Positions 10,535 through 21,213 of a stretch of 64,000 nt of DNA are shown here, one piece after another. The notes beneath the pieces were generated by a model that was not told the DNA's origin, ran no database searches, and worked only from the letters and a program-made list of their open reading frames with translations. Source of the stretch: Plumapathes pennacea (taxonomy: Eukaryota > Cnidaria > Anthozoa > Antipatharia > Myriopathidae); assembly GCA_964036295.1 (NCBI GenBank), contig OZ038466.1:2170001-2234000 (forward strand), read 5' to 3'. Each line of letters opens with the position of its first letter. Position 1 is the stretch's first letter. Both the position numbers and the translations under genes were made by a program.

Positions 10535-11710
10535 TAATACTGAATGTTTGCTTGCATATGTCAGTTTTAAAAGTTCTGCCGGTCAGTTGTCATCCAAGTT
10601 GACGGAAACGTAAAAGCTAGCATCGTACTGAATACGGCGGAATTAAATTTTTTGTCCTGTTTCCCTGAATGGCTATGTATCAGAGCTTTCGTCTCTAAAA
10701 CCAACCGTACTGAGCGTTTATACGGAACAATGAAAGTTGTTCCGGGTTAGACCTTCTCGGTTTTGAGTCTGGGAAGAATTATCAGTATACGTAAAGGTCT
10801 CGAGACAAGGTTTGAATTGTCATGTAAACTGCCCGCTTTGATTTATAAGGAAATGTCTGAATAGTTGGCGCGCCCAGGATGAATTTGGTTTCCGGAACAA
10901 CTTTTCTAGGTATAAACGTAAAACATGGGTTACGGTAGAAATTCAACTTTCACTTGCACAAATTTTATACAACGTACATAGTCGTGGTGGTAAAATATTG
11001 GACGTTTGCGAAAAAAATGGACATTTTGTTTGACACAAACATCCTGTGTGTGACTCATCAATAAAGAGTGCACATGGCAAAGGAGTGTGTCGCTGCTCCA
11101 GCAACTAACAGACAGCTGTTTGTTGTCTTTTCAAATATGGCGTGGCTACTCAACCAGACCAAAAACAAGGAAACATTTACTGGGCGAGGTAGGATGTATC
11201 CACGTATAGTTGTACAGTTTTTTTCCAGTTTACAAGCGGCTTTAGTTAGTTAGTTTTTCTTTGCGTTTTATCCCAGCAAAGAAGTAGTTTGCAAACTTTT
11301 ATTGTGTTCTCAGGCACATGGTCTTCAAAAACAAAACACACACCGAGCTTTTACCAAAATTCCCAGAAACAACCTCCGGAAAAACAGGATATATATATCA
11401 TATTATAGCATCGGTTTACTGTTGCTAGTATTGTCCAACTATCAATATAGAACGTGTGGATACGTCTACGTCATTTGGGCGTTAGCCAATAATTTGTTTT
11501 TTGTCTGGGAGTGGGCGAGAACACCTTGTTTCATTTTTAATCGATCATTCCAGTGAAAAGAGCAAAGTTGTCAGCGTGAAGGAGTGGCTTATTATTACTC
11601 CAGCTGCCGATAGTCACACAACAACCTTATAAAGTTTGATTATTGAACTAACAAGCAGTCAATCCATGTTCTTTTCAAGTATGCTGCGGCCACCTGCCTG
11701 ACCAAAAGAA

Positions 11711-12069
11711 GCGCCTCGCGAGTCCACAACATATTGACCACGTAATGACGTAAATTGTGGTAAATAGGAGTCCACACCACGGCAAACATGAAAATTTGTT
11801 TTTTACCACAATATTTAAAAAACGTACAAGAAAGTTTCGTTGTATTTCGTTGCAAAGAATGACTGCTGGCGTCAGCATCGTTGCCAGTGGACTCTTATTC
11901 ACCACGGCAAATCGACCAATCAGAGAGCAATATTTAGAAATATACAAGAAAGTTTCGTTGTACTTCGTTGCAAAGCGCCTCGTGAGTCCACAACATTTTG
12001 ACCATGTCATGGTGACGTAAATCGTGGTAAATAAGAGTCCACACTATGGCAAACCAGTGGAAATTTGTT
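11711..12069. mobile_element. Non-autonomous element (foldback/MITE family A), copy 1
   Basis: The 5' flank of unit 3 is interrupted here. Units 1 and 2 read from ACCAAAAGAA straight into ATATTAA, whereas unit 3 inserts about 360 bp. The insert contains GTCCACAACATATTGACCA, GTGGTAAATAGGAGTCCACA and TTCGTTGTATTTCGTTGCAA, which recur at 43559-43800 and 58122-58455. It encodes no protein. Ends are approximate because the flank is diverged. Confidence 0.7.
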
Positions 12070-12957
12070 AACTGTTACTGCGTGATGTATATTTATCAAC
12101 GTAAGTTTGTAAACAATGTTCTGGATGACGCGGTCACTCCTTTGTCAGCACAAAATTTTACTAACGACCACGAAGAGCAATACTACCTAACAAACCGTCT
12201 ACAGTTTCCATAGGACAAAGTTGAAGTGAGAAACAGCACACATTTTATTGTTTTTCACGAAATACATCAGAACTAAGAAGATTTTTGTACGTGTGGCTCG
12301 ATTTATAATAGCCATCCGTCGTATAATGATCAGGTGAAGTATATCACAGGGCACTTTAGTTGTGGGTGACTACAGACACAAAATGACCATGCAGCAATAA
12401 GAGCCGGCAGTTCCAAAGCATCACCCGGAAAGTATCACATGAATTGCCTTGGAAAGCTTAGCTTTAAAACAGACGTGATAGAAATATAGCATTAGTTAAG
12501 CTGCAATGCCTAAATTATGGAGAAGGGCCAGTATCTGTTAATGGTCCGGAATAGAGAGTGTTATTCAAATTTACTAAGTACCAAGAAGCAATAATTCATT
12601 TTGCTATAAATTAAATTCTATAACCTAAAAAATGAATTTTTTTTAGAGACTGTAAGTTTTAATACTGGATCAGTGTCCACGTTGCCATCCCGAGTTTTGC
12701 ATTTTAGAAGTTTCTTCACATACAAAGAGACGAGGCGAAGAGTTTGTTCAAGGACAACACACCGGCGGACGATATTGTCGTTTAGTAACTTGTGCTCAGA
12801 CAGTCACGTTCTCACTTTCATTCTTTGATTTGTTTATAAATATATATATATATACAAACACGTGTAAAGGTATAAAAGTATATGCTGAGATAGTGAGTGA
12901 CTTAACTTTGTGTTTATCTGTTGCATATCTTCAATTTTCAATCTTTTTGTGGATTTG

Positions 12958-13043
12958 TATAAATACTTCCTTCACGTCAAATGAGTCAGCTGATGCTCAG
13001 TTGCGGTCAGAAAAACAATTACTTCCTCTGCATAACTATAAAA
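12958..13043 (+). promoter_or_regulatory. Core promoter of Toll gene 3
   Basis: TATAAATA lies at 12958-12965, TGAGTCA at 12982-12988 and TATAAAA at 13037-13043, 60 bp before the ATG at 13097. These elements persist although the surrounding flank has diverged from units 1 and 2, which suggests selection on them. Confidence 0.6.
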
Positions 13044-13096
13044 CCATTCACTTGTGCAACAAAACTCAACTCTGTTTGGAGATCCAGCTTTTAAGC

Positions 13097-16009
13097 ATGA
13101 GAGTTTGTGAGAGTTATTTGTTTGTTCAGGTCGCATTTTGTGGATTGTTTTTCAGCTGTGACTGTGCCGATACAACACCATCCGCCTGCAAGGTAAAATG
13201 TCGAAATCAGAAAAAGTGGCCGCCGGATTATAAAATCGACGACACTCTTGTAATACAAAATTTAATAGAGTGCAACTTAACCACGTCGAACAGCATCTAC
13301 AACGACTGCCTCTTGGATATCACAAGATTTGTTCCAACTCTGACCAGTCCGACCCAAGAAAATCATCTCGAAGTTCATTGTACAGCACCTACACGCCTGG
13401 TGTTCGGGAACGGCTCCAACTCTGTTGTAGGAAAGAACGCCATTTCTAGGTTGGAATTCAGGGGACCGTGCAATATATCCTTTACAGATGTCGAGAAACT
13501 TGGAATCGTCACAAGTCTTGAGGCGTTACGCATGTTCGGAGATGCTATAATTGAACACGAAGGCTTCGCCAATCGGTCGCAGAGACTGAAAGGCGCTTGG
13601 AACGTTAGCTCGGTTGGGTTTGTAGACCAGCCCTACAAAAACTTCTTTCCAAAAGCGTTCACACAATCCGTGTGGACCACAATGGCCGGCTTAGTTTTCG
13701 TAGATGTTTATGTGGAAAATATTCCGATGCAGATTTTGAGAAAAACGATGCCAAATCTCCAGTTCCTGGTTCTGACTTACAGCAGACTAACAAAGCCTCC
13801 CCAGTTTCCATGGTCCTCTTCAGTTCTACGTCTTCCTCGAAATCAGAAGAGACACTACTCTTTGGAAGAAGTTGAAGACGACATCGTCGAAAGGTATTTA
13901 GATCTGAATTACAATGACATCACAGATTTGTCTACTCACAACTTTTCAGGGCTTCTAAACTCGTTGTTGCTGCGAGGGAATGGATTGCGGGTTATTGGGT
14001 CAACGAGTTTTCACCATCTTTCCGGAATACGTTTCCTCGATTTAGGAGAAAACCATTTGCGTAATTTTCCTGCAGGAATTTTTCAAGGGTTGGAATCTTT
14101 GATTGAACTACGTTTGGATCAAAATGACATCAAACATATCCCTACGGATGTTTTCATGGATTTACCGAATTTGAAGTTTCTCGATCTAGCCCACAACCAA
14201 CTGACAGAAGTTCCTATTTTCATGGACTTAGCGAAGTTGGAGACACTCTTTCTAGAATACAACCAACTAACAGAAGTTCCTGCTTGGGTTTTACTTTCAA
14301 AGTCTTTGGACTGGATTGATCTATCGCATAACAATATAACATTCCAGAATTTCATCAATGTCTTAGAGTCTCTTGATTGGGAATTATTTCGCAATCAGCA
14401 CAATGAACAATTGACTTTGAACACGGGCGCGGCAAAGTTGCTGAGTTTGGTAAACAACAATTTTGATACACTTGGCATAACGGAACTTAACGAAACCACA
14501 TTGAGTAAGTTCTACGACATATTGCAAGTGTATAATATTGACTTGGACGGAAATCCTCTAGTCTGTGATTGCAAATTGTTTGAGACACAAAAATGGCTGT
14601 TGGAACGAATCAAAGAAAACGATGCGATTGAGGAAAGCAACTTTGACACATGGAAGTGCGCAGAGCCTCCAAATGTCAGTGGAACACGTTTGATCGATGT
14701 CCAAGAGGAACTCTTTATGTGTCAAGTGCAGTTACCCAGATGCCCCAGGAGTTGCACATGCTACGAACGCCCTGTTGATGACGTAATTTATGTCGACTGT
14801 CGAGGACTGAACTTCACAAGTATTCCAGAAGAATTACCCAGGAGTTTATTGGAACTTCACTTTGAAAATAATCAAATTGGTACACTTCCTTCCTTCGCAT
14901 TCCTTGAAAATGTAACCAGTCTTTATTTGAGTCATAACAATATCCAGGAACTCAATGAATCGACTGTCCTGCGGCTAACACAAGTCAGGGACCTACGCTT
15001 TGATAATAACAAATTGACGAAGTTACCAAGGGCGATCCAAAATATACCTTTCACGCGCCTGGACTTACAGAAAAACAATTTCTATTGCGACTGTGAAGCA
15101 AAATGGATGAAGTACTGGCTCAGGAACGAAACAAACGGCCGAATTGTAGACACAAAAAGCATTCGGTGTAACACAGGTATAACTAAAGGAAAGCCCGTTA
15201 TCGAAGTAGAAGATCGCGACTTTGGATGCGAAGAGAAGCCTGGTGAAATATCTCCGTTTCACGAGAAAACAATATTTGAGACGCTCGCCTACATCTCCGT
15301 TGCCCTTCTTGTTCTGACTATAGTCATTTCTGCTCTCATTTACAAGTTTCGTGGAGAAGTGAAATTGTTCATGTTTACGCACTTTGACTGGCACCCGTTT
15401 GATCGACTGGATGACTCCGACCCGACTAAAATCTACGACGCTTTCGTGTCTTACAGCGGACATGACCATACGTGGGTATGGAACACTCTGGCTGAGAAAC
15501 TCGAGACACGTGACCCACCTTACAAACTCTGCATACATGATCGAGACTTCGAAGTCGGCGCTCCCATCGCAGAGAACATTTTAAGCAGCGTGGAACAGAG
15601 TAAGCGCACCATCATGGTTCTGTCTCGTAACTTCATGTCAAGTGAGTGGTGCATGTTGGAGTTTCGCGCCGCTCACCGTCAAGTCTTGGAAGAGCGCATG
15701 CGCTATCTGATCGTGATTTTGCTGGAAGATATGAAATCCGAGGAGTTGGACAGCGAGATTCAACTGTACATGCGCACTAACACGTACCTGAGCGTGGATG
15801 ACAAGTGGTTCTGGCAGAAGCTTTTTTACGCCATGCCGCGGAAAGAAATAACGGAAAAAGAATCGAACTATCCGAGTGGAATTTCCATTGGATCTTGTGA
15901 TGGGGAGAATACCGTAGAAGATTTGGTACAGAATGGCATCGACAACACAGGTTGCACAGTTGAGAGAGAAATTGTTGCAGAAAGTGTGGAAACAGACACT
16001 CGATTATGA
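13097..16009 (+). CDS. Toll-like receptor 3 (LRR-TM-TIR, intronless)
   Basis: This single exon encodes 970 aa: signal peptide, LRR ectodomain with both cysteine clusters, membrane helix and a TIR starting YDAFVSYS at 780, with the box 2 RDFEVGAPI loop and the FW box 3 intact. Its first 150 residues are nearly identical to Toll 1. The mid-ectodomain (DVYVENIPMQILRK, NQKRHYSLEEVEDD) differs from both siblings. The DWELFRNQHNEQL segment is again identical to Toll 1. The C-terminus after the TIR is unrelated to the siblings and ends ESVETDTRL, and the 3' flank is also different, so the duplication border lies near the end of the gene. No canonical AATAAA was seen shortly downstream; an AATAAG occurs near 16089. 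Confidence 0.93.
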   Translation: MRVCESYLFVQVAFCGLFFSCDCADTTPSACKVKCRNQKKWPPDYKIDDTLVIQNLIECNLTTSNSIYNDCLLDITRFVPTLTSPTQENHLEVHCTAPTRLVFGNGSNSVVGKNAISRLEFRGPCNISFTDVEKLGIVTSLEALRMFGDAIIEHEGFANRSQRLKGAWNVSSVGFVDQPYKNFFPKAFTQSVWTTMAGLVFVDVYVENIPMQILRKTMPNLQFLVLTYSRLTKPPQFPWSSSVLRLPRNQKRHYSLEEVEDDIVERYLDLNYNDITDLSTHNFSGLLNSLLLRGNGLRVIGSTSFHHLSGIRFLDLGENHLRNFPAGIFQGLESLIELRLDQNDIKHIPTDVFMDLPNLKFLDLAHNQLTEVPIFMDLAKLETLFLEYNQLTEVPAWVLLSKSLDWIDLSHNNITFQNFINVLESLDWELFRNQHNEQLTLNTGAAKLLSLVNNNFDTLGITELNETTLSKFYDILQVYNIDLDGNPLVCDCKLFETQKWLLERIKENDAIEESNFDTWKCAEPPNVSGTRLIDVQEELFMCQVQLPRCPRSCTCYERPVDDVIYVDCRGLNFTSIPEELPRSLLELHFENNQIGTLPSFAFLENVTSLYLSHNNIQELNESTVLRLTQVRDLRFDNNKLTKLPRAIQNIPFTRLDLQKNNFYCDCEAKWMKYWLRNETNGRIVDTKSIRCNTGITKGKPVIEVEDRDFGCEEKPGEISPFHEKTIFETLAYISVALLVLTIVISALIYKFRGEVKLFMFTHFDWHPFDRLDDSDPTKIYDAFVSYSGHDHTWVWNTLAEKLETRDPPYKLCIHDRDFEVGAPIAENILSSVEQSKRTIMVLSRNFMSSEWCMLEFRAAHRQVLEERMRYLIVILLEDMKSEELDSEIQLYMRTNTYLSVDDKWFWQKLFYAMPRKEITEKESNYPSGISIGSCDGENTVEDLVQNGIDNTGCTVEREIVAESVETDTRL

Positions 16010-16746
16010 TAGTGTTGTAACTCCAATACTGTATGTCCACTGCCATATGTTTCTGTAGCACTAAATTGACAAGGAAACCAACATTGTAATAAGTATTTTG
16101 ATGGAGTTCACTTAGGTTGTACTTTTAAGTTTCTTGAGACAGTTTAGAAGTTGAAAGATTTCTCCATTTTTGGCAGTAAAAATTGTCTTTGGAGAGTCTT
16201 TCTTCTTTTGAGAATGAATCACAGAAGGTTTCCATCTGTACCCTGACAAAGAGTAGGGATTGACCATTAATTTGAGCGGTTTTTTAGGACCGGAGACAAT
16301 TTGAGTTTGATTGAATTGTAACCCAGCCAATTCACATACTGTACATATAGGAGCTAAGGCGGCGAAAGATTGATTTCTTTCGATCAAGTAATAATCATGT
16401 TTTACACCGGTTAAAATTTGTCACATAATAGGATGAAGATTGAAGAACGGCGATATAATCAGGCAACATATTTACTACCTTCAACACTCTATTGATCTAG
16501 ATGCATAAAAGTTCCGTCGTTATAATTGACGTTAGTGGCGGAAGAAAAGCTTAGTTATTAGCTCAAACCATAAAAACATTGGCACTTTGTACGTGTGTCA
16601 ATGTCCCGACTTATTTTTTTTTTTTTTTTGTAATAAAGTAACTTTTGGCTGGACACTGTGCTGGATACTGTGCTACTAACTTTCAATGTGGGCACGTTTA
16701 GACATGGATTCAAACAAAGTTCGCAATGTAGCTCAAAATATGTTAA

Positions 16747-16947
16747 CCCTTTCACTCTCAACAGTGATCCACTTCGATTTTCTACTTCAGTTCTCACCAG
16801 CAATATATGATACAGAAGGGAGAACTTGGCTTTTGATACCTTGCTGAGATTAAAGCTGATTAAACTAACAATTCTCACTACATTACTTATACATTTTACT
16901 CTTAAAGGGTTGGGAGAATCTGCATTTTGATGAAGGGGGTGAAAGGG
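16747..16947. mobile_element. piggyBac-like MITE (family B), copy 1
   Basis: Terminal inverted repeats CCCTTTCACTC and GTGAAAGGG are flanked on both sides by TTAA (16743-16746 and 16948-16951), the target duplication of piggyBac elements. The 201-bp interior has no open frame and is related, in reverse orientation, to 55393-55576. The rest of 16010-16998 is the Toll 3 3' flank with a 17-nt T run near 16613; no gene is seen. Confidence 0.75.
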
Positions 16948-16998
16948 TTAACTTGCTGACAAGTCACAAGAGACGAGACTCTTTAGACACAGCCGGTG

Positions 16999-17628
16999 CT
17001 AACTCGATATTTTACGGCCAGCCTTATCTGCTGGGGCTACATTCACTTGGGCTTTAGCTTGCTTCTTGCTTCTTTGCCGCTTGTATTGCATCACCAGAAC
17101 AATAAACGGATCATTCTTGGCTCCTCTTTTAAACTCTTCCAGAGTAATCTTGCCATCCCGATTTGTGTCAAAGTTTTCAAACATGGTGTCCGTGCGTGCT
17201 TCCACGGAGTCTTTCTTAATCAGATCATCGTCAGTGTACATTTTGTAAATGTCCTGGACAACTCGGCGCATTTCATGCCTGCTGATATGGCCATCTCCAT
17301 CAATATCGTAAATCCGGAAGGCCCATTCCAGCTTTTCATCCAGGCTTCCCCTCGAGGTGACCGAGAGAGACTTCATGAATTCCTTGAAGTCAATAAAACC
17401 GCTGTTATCCGTGTCAAATGAACGGAACACATGCTGAGAGAATTCAGACGAGTCTCCGTCAAAATGGTCAGCGTACATCACCTCAAAGTCTCCGTACGAC
17501 ACCAGACCACTGGGGCAGCTGTTCATGAAACCCTCGTGCCAGTCCTCTATCTCTCGTTTTGAGAAGCGTGTGTTTTGAATCAGGTCGGCCAGGTCCTCTT
17601 TGCTTAGTTTGGATTTCCTGCTGCCCAT
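16999..17628 (-). CDS. Neuronal-calcium-sensor / hippocalcin-like EF-hand protein
   Basis: An intronless 209-aa protein begins MGSRKSK, so Gly2 is a likely N-myristoylation site. EF-hand 1 is disabled by the family's Cys-Pro signature (CPSG at 38-41). Calcium loops EF2 (D72-E83, DTDNSGFIDFKE), EF3 (D108-E119, DIDGDGHISRHE) and EF4 (D154-E165, DTNRDGKITLEE) keep all acidic ligands. Family members are Ca2+/myristoyl switches that bind membranes and regulate receptors, kinases or cyclases. The tail is longer and more basic than in vertebrate hippocalcin (KRQRSKKQAKAQ, ending DKAGRKISS), which may add membrane affinity. Start ATG at 17626-17628 and stop TAG are clear. Vertebrate relatives contain introns, so the intronless form may be a retrocopy, but it has no lesions and appears functional. 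Confidence 0.9.
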   Translation of the reverse strand: MGSRKSKLSKEDLADLIQNTRFSKREIEDWHEGFMNSCPSGLVSYGDFEVMYADHFDGDSSEFSQHVFRSFDTDNSGFIDFKEFMKSLSVTSRGSLDEKLEWAFRIYDIDGDGHISRHEMRRVVQDIYKMYTDDDLIKKDSVEARTDTMFENFDTNRDGKITLEEFKRGAKNDPFIVLVMQYKRQRSKKQAKAQVNVAPADKAGRKISS

Positions 17629-20600
17629 TCCTGTCGAGATAATGTTTTGTCGAGGGTTTGATTAGAAGGCAGTTGACAATCCGAATAATTCATATCGAAA
17701 AATATAATCATCCCTTGTTGTTCCGAAAGTTCAGCTATTTCTAACCAATTCATGAAAGCTTCAATGTTAGTTAGATTCATTCGTTCTAAAAGAGTCTAAA
17801 AGCCTATCATAAATTGCTCAACGTGCAAACATTTCTATGAAGAAACTCCGGTAACCAAATGAAAAAAAGAGTAGTAAATAGCTAACAAACACCGGCCCAG
17901 TAGTATGTGTAAACTAAAACTCCGCTTAACGAAAAACTCGAACTGTCGCACCTTATAGGGACATTACCTTTTGGTTTCATTTGGTTGTTCAGAAGCGGTT
18001 GGAAGTTATAGGTTAAGCTCAATTCGAATTCGCCTGTGTAAATTGCGGCGTGAATGGAGGGATATGGCCTCAAAATCTGCCAGGAAACGGACGCCCATGC
18101 ACTGATGAAGCATTTTCATAATGCCAACAGCATAATCAACTTAATGACGGCACCTTTATGTCTGGGCTGATAGAACGTGCCGGAAAAACGAAAACAAGAA
18201 AAGTGTTTTCCCCCGCATTATCTTTTGTCTTCAACCTCAGGTGCGAACCAATTCAGGGTTTTTATAAAGTGTCACGTCATGTCTAAGAAGAGAAAAAGTC
18301 AAACATCTTTACTAATGCCTGAAGCCTTGTAATTACTGAGTCTTTCACTTGAAGGCCATTTGTGATTTAATTTTACTTCATGTGTAAGAGCTATCTGCTC
18401 GTTTAGCTGTCACATAATCTCACCCCTGTAATTCTTTTCTGTATAAATTTTATTGTTAAAATATACTGAGTTCTTCTGTTAATGTGTGGCGCATGCAAAA
18501 GTTCGTTTTTTTTTTTAAAAAAGTCTGCTTAGAATAAAACGTAGCTCGTACACTTGACCCTCGAGAAGAAGACGGTTTATGAGGCTCAAACATAAAAGTA
18601 TCGATTTACCATCGTTTCGATTTTTGGGAAGCCAAACAGTGCTTTTCAGCTTGTTTTGCCGTGCAAAATTTGTAGTGCGCTATGCCGCGACTGACTGACT
18701 ACCAGCGCCGCCGGGGAATTTTCAGTCGAGAAATCGAACGCTGAGTAGCGGTAGTAATTATTCTGGTGACGTCATTAAGGATTGCTCGAAAGATTTGAAT
18801 AATCAAATGGCTTAAATTATTGATTGGAACAGACGACGGCACCCTTAGTTGCATGGCCCTCTCGGGAGAATCAGTTGACCCTTAGATCAGTGAACGGATA
18901 AGTTAGAGGCCGAAATCATCGGTTCAGTGCAGAGCTCAAGTAAAAAAAAAAGAAAAAAAAAAAATACTGTATCATAATTTCGCTTCTTCTGATCAAAACA
19001 ATGATGAGCTGACAGAAGCATTGATCTGCAGTCATGTTGTAGTGAGTGAGGTACGCAATTTTAAAATGCTGCGGAGTAGCTTCCCCTAGTCCAATAACTT
19101 CTCTCTGAAAAGGCAGGTCTTTCTCGAATGCCTCAAGAAGAGATTTGTCAATTTATTATAAATCAGGCCCGTTAACAGATTTGCGAGGTGCACTGAGTAG
19201 TTCTTTTTTTGTTATGATAATGATCAGGACTCGGGTGCTCAAAATTAAAACGACAATTATATGTAATGTGGGCCACAATACATTAATACATTCAAGCATA
19301 TTAAAGAACAGAAACAAACCCAAATTAATGTGCCAAGATATTGTGTTGACGACCCTGATGACAAAATTCGCGCCGCGTGCCCTCAATGTGATTTTCACCT
19401 TACAACTTAAGAATCATACCATGCACACAAGTTCAGCTTAATCAGTATGCATAAAGACGGAGTCTGTCAAAAGTACGAAGCTAAATTTTAAGTAGAAAAA
19501 AATCAACGATTTTAAACATAAAAAAGTGGTTTTGTGTCGTCGGAGTCAATTCGAGCCGCACGGTTCTTGGAGCTGCGCGAAGGACAAAAAGCGAAGGCCA
19601 TAATTGTGAAAACCTAAATACGCGCCCTAAGTCTTCATATTGCTAGTAATTTCTGATAATTTAACAGATACAGTACCGTTCTCTCTGCTTTCTTTCTCCT
19701 GATAGAAAAGAGTGTTTTTCGCACTTCTCCCGTTGATTTGTATGATAAAGCACTGCAGCGGTAAATATTCCAACGAATGTTTTTCAACCCCTGGGAGTTT
19801 TTCCTGCGCTTAATTGGTGGGCATCTGGTCAAGGGTTGTTTTTCTGTGTTGTAACTTCAATTGGTTGTTTTTTGTTCAGTATCATTGTGACAACTCTGCT
19901 GTTCGCCGACTGGCCCTCTAGAGCAAGCCTCATGCAGTGATGTTTAGCATTAATTGCACTCAGATTTGTTCAGAAGCTGCGCGCTTCTGCAATTAACATG
20001 ACAAAGAATTGAAAGCTCCACTGCCCGGTCTTGGCCCGCGACATAACAACAATATTAGATATACAGACGGGGAAGAGCCGATTGTCGTTTAATTTTTCCC
20101 AGCAGTTCTGTGACTGTCCTACGTTGTGAATAAACTACAGTAGCCGGAGTTTGATAACTGGAAGTGTTATTCGGTCTGTCTTTTGTATCATTATTGTGTT
20201 CATGTGTTGGATGTTTATATGCGGTAGTCCTCATTATAATTGCCATAGCAATAATGAGCAGATGACGTCTCGCAAATAAGCCCGGAAAATGGCATGACAG
20301 ACAGAAGGACAGAAACAGGCGAGGAAAAAGAAATCGAGAAAAGGGAAGAGAAAGAGAAAGAAAAGAAAAGAAGCGAACAGACAGATACAAAATCAGGCGG
20401 ACGAAGGAAAATAACAAACACTTGCATAGATAAAGGACAGTCTAGACACAGAGGCGTAGCGCAGAGTGCAAGGCTTGTGAAATTCGACCTTCTCTTTTAC
20501 CTTGACTCTCTTTTCCATCATAAATAATTAAAGACCTTCCGCTAAAAACGAAGCATGTGACGATTTCAAAAACCCGATTTTTACTTGTGTGATCCTGTGT

Positions 20601-21213
20601 CATTTTGATCAGATACACACGCATAAAGAAGTTCATAAGAAAAAAAAGACTGGGTTTCGCGTTTTACTCATACGTGTTCATGTATGAAACGTGTTCCCTG
20701 GTAAACGCAGGAAATGGCATTTAGCTACAAGCTGGGAAGCGGCTCGCCCATTAATCGCTTGCAAAAAAAAATTTTATATTCGTCCGTACACCGCGAACGC
20801 TCCTGGCACCACTAGGCTCTCTTATGTTAAAAGCAAGTGGGAAGTCCACACTCCAACGACCGAGGAACATTTGGACCCTGTTTCTTAGAAAAGTAAGACT
20901 ACGATTCCGTGAAATTCCGCTGGACTTACAAGATCTCGTTCCAACAAAAAGATAGGTTAGCGCCTTCACAAATTAAGCCTCGGCTGTGGACAGGAAAGTG
21001 AGTCTTATTCACCTCTCAAGTGGGAAATGAAATCAACAGGCCAACTGCACACAATTTAGTGATTTATTAGTAAGTGGAAAAATGATATATGTCAAAATAC
21101 AATTAAATACAAATGAAGGAATTGACTTACTAATTGGTATTAAGTTTCACAAGTTTAGTTTAGTTTTTCCAAGTCAAAATAAAATGTCGTCAAACCAATC
21201 AACTATGTTTCTT
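17629..21213. other. Intergenic region without recognised gene
   Basis: About 3.6 kb lies between the two minus-strand genes. It holds A/T-rich spacer, an A-rich tract near 18942-18963, a purine-rich stretch (GAAAAAGAAATCGAG type) near 20320-20375, and only short frames with low-complexity or unconvincing composition. Upstream sequence of the calcium-sensor gene lies at its left end. The right end (21063-21213) is the 3' UTR of the docking-complex gene. Confidence 0.6.
21063..21068 (-). terminator. Poly(A) signal of the ODAD1/CCDC63-like gene
   Basis: TTTATT on the plus strand reads AATAAA on the minus strand, about 145 bp beyond the stop codon of the 21214-22902 gene. Confidence 0.5.

Larger units (their letters stand above)
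1..16009 (+). repeat. Tandem array of three Toll-receptor gene units
   Basis: The same sequence, starting TCACACAACAACCTT, opens at 1, 6107 and 11614. Each time it is followed by about 1.2-1.5 kb of 5' flank, a Toll gene and a 3' flank, giving units of about 6.1 and 5.5 kb plus a third one whose 3' end differs. Units 1 and 2 are nearly identical over the whole 5' flank (1-1183 against 6107-7270). Unit 3 is more diverged and carries a MITE insertion. This is a tandem duplication series seen directly in the sequence; the order of events (unit 3 older or separated earlier) is inference. Confidence 0.9.

Noticed and set aside
16613-16629. T run read as the poly(A) tail of a retroposed calcium-sensor gene
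   Set aside because: It lies about 370 bp past the stop, no AATAAA precedes it on the minus strand, and no flanking target duplication was seen.
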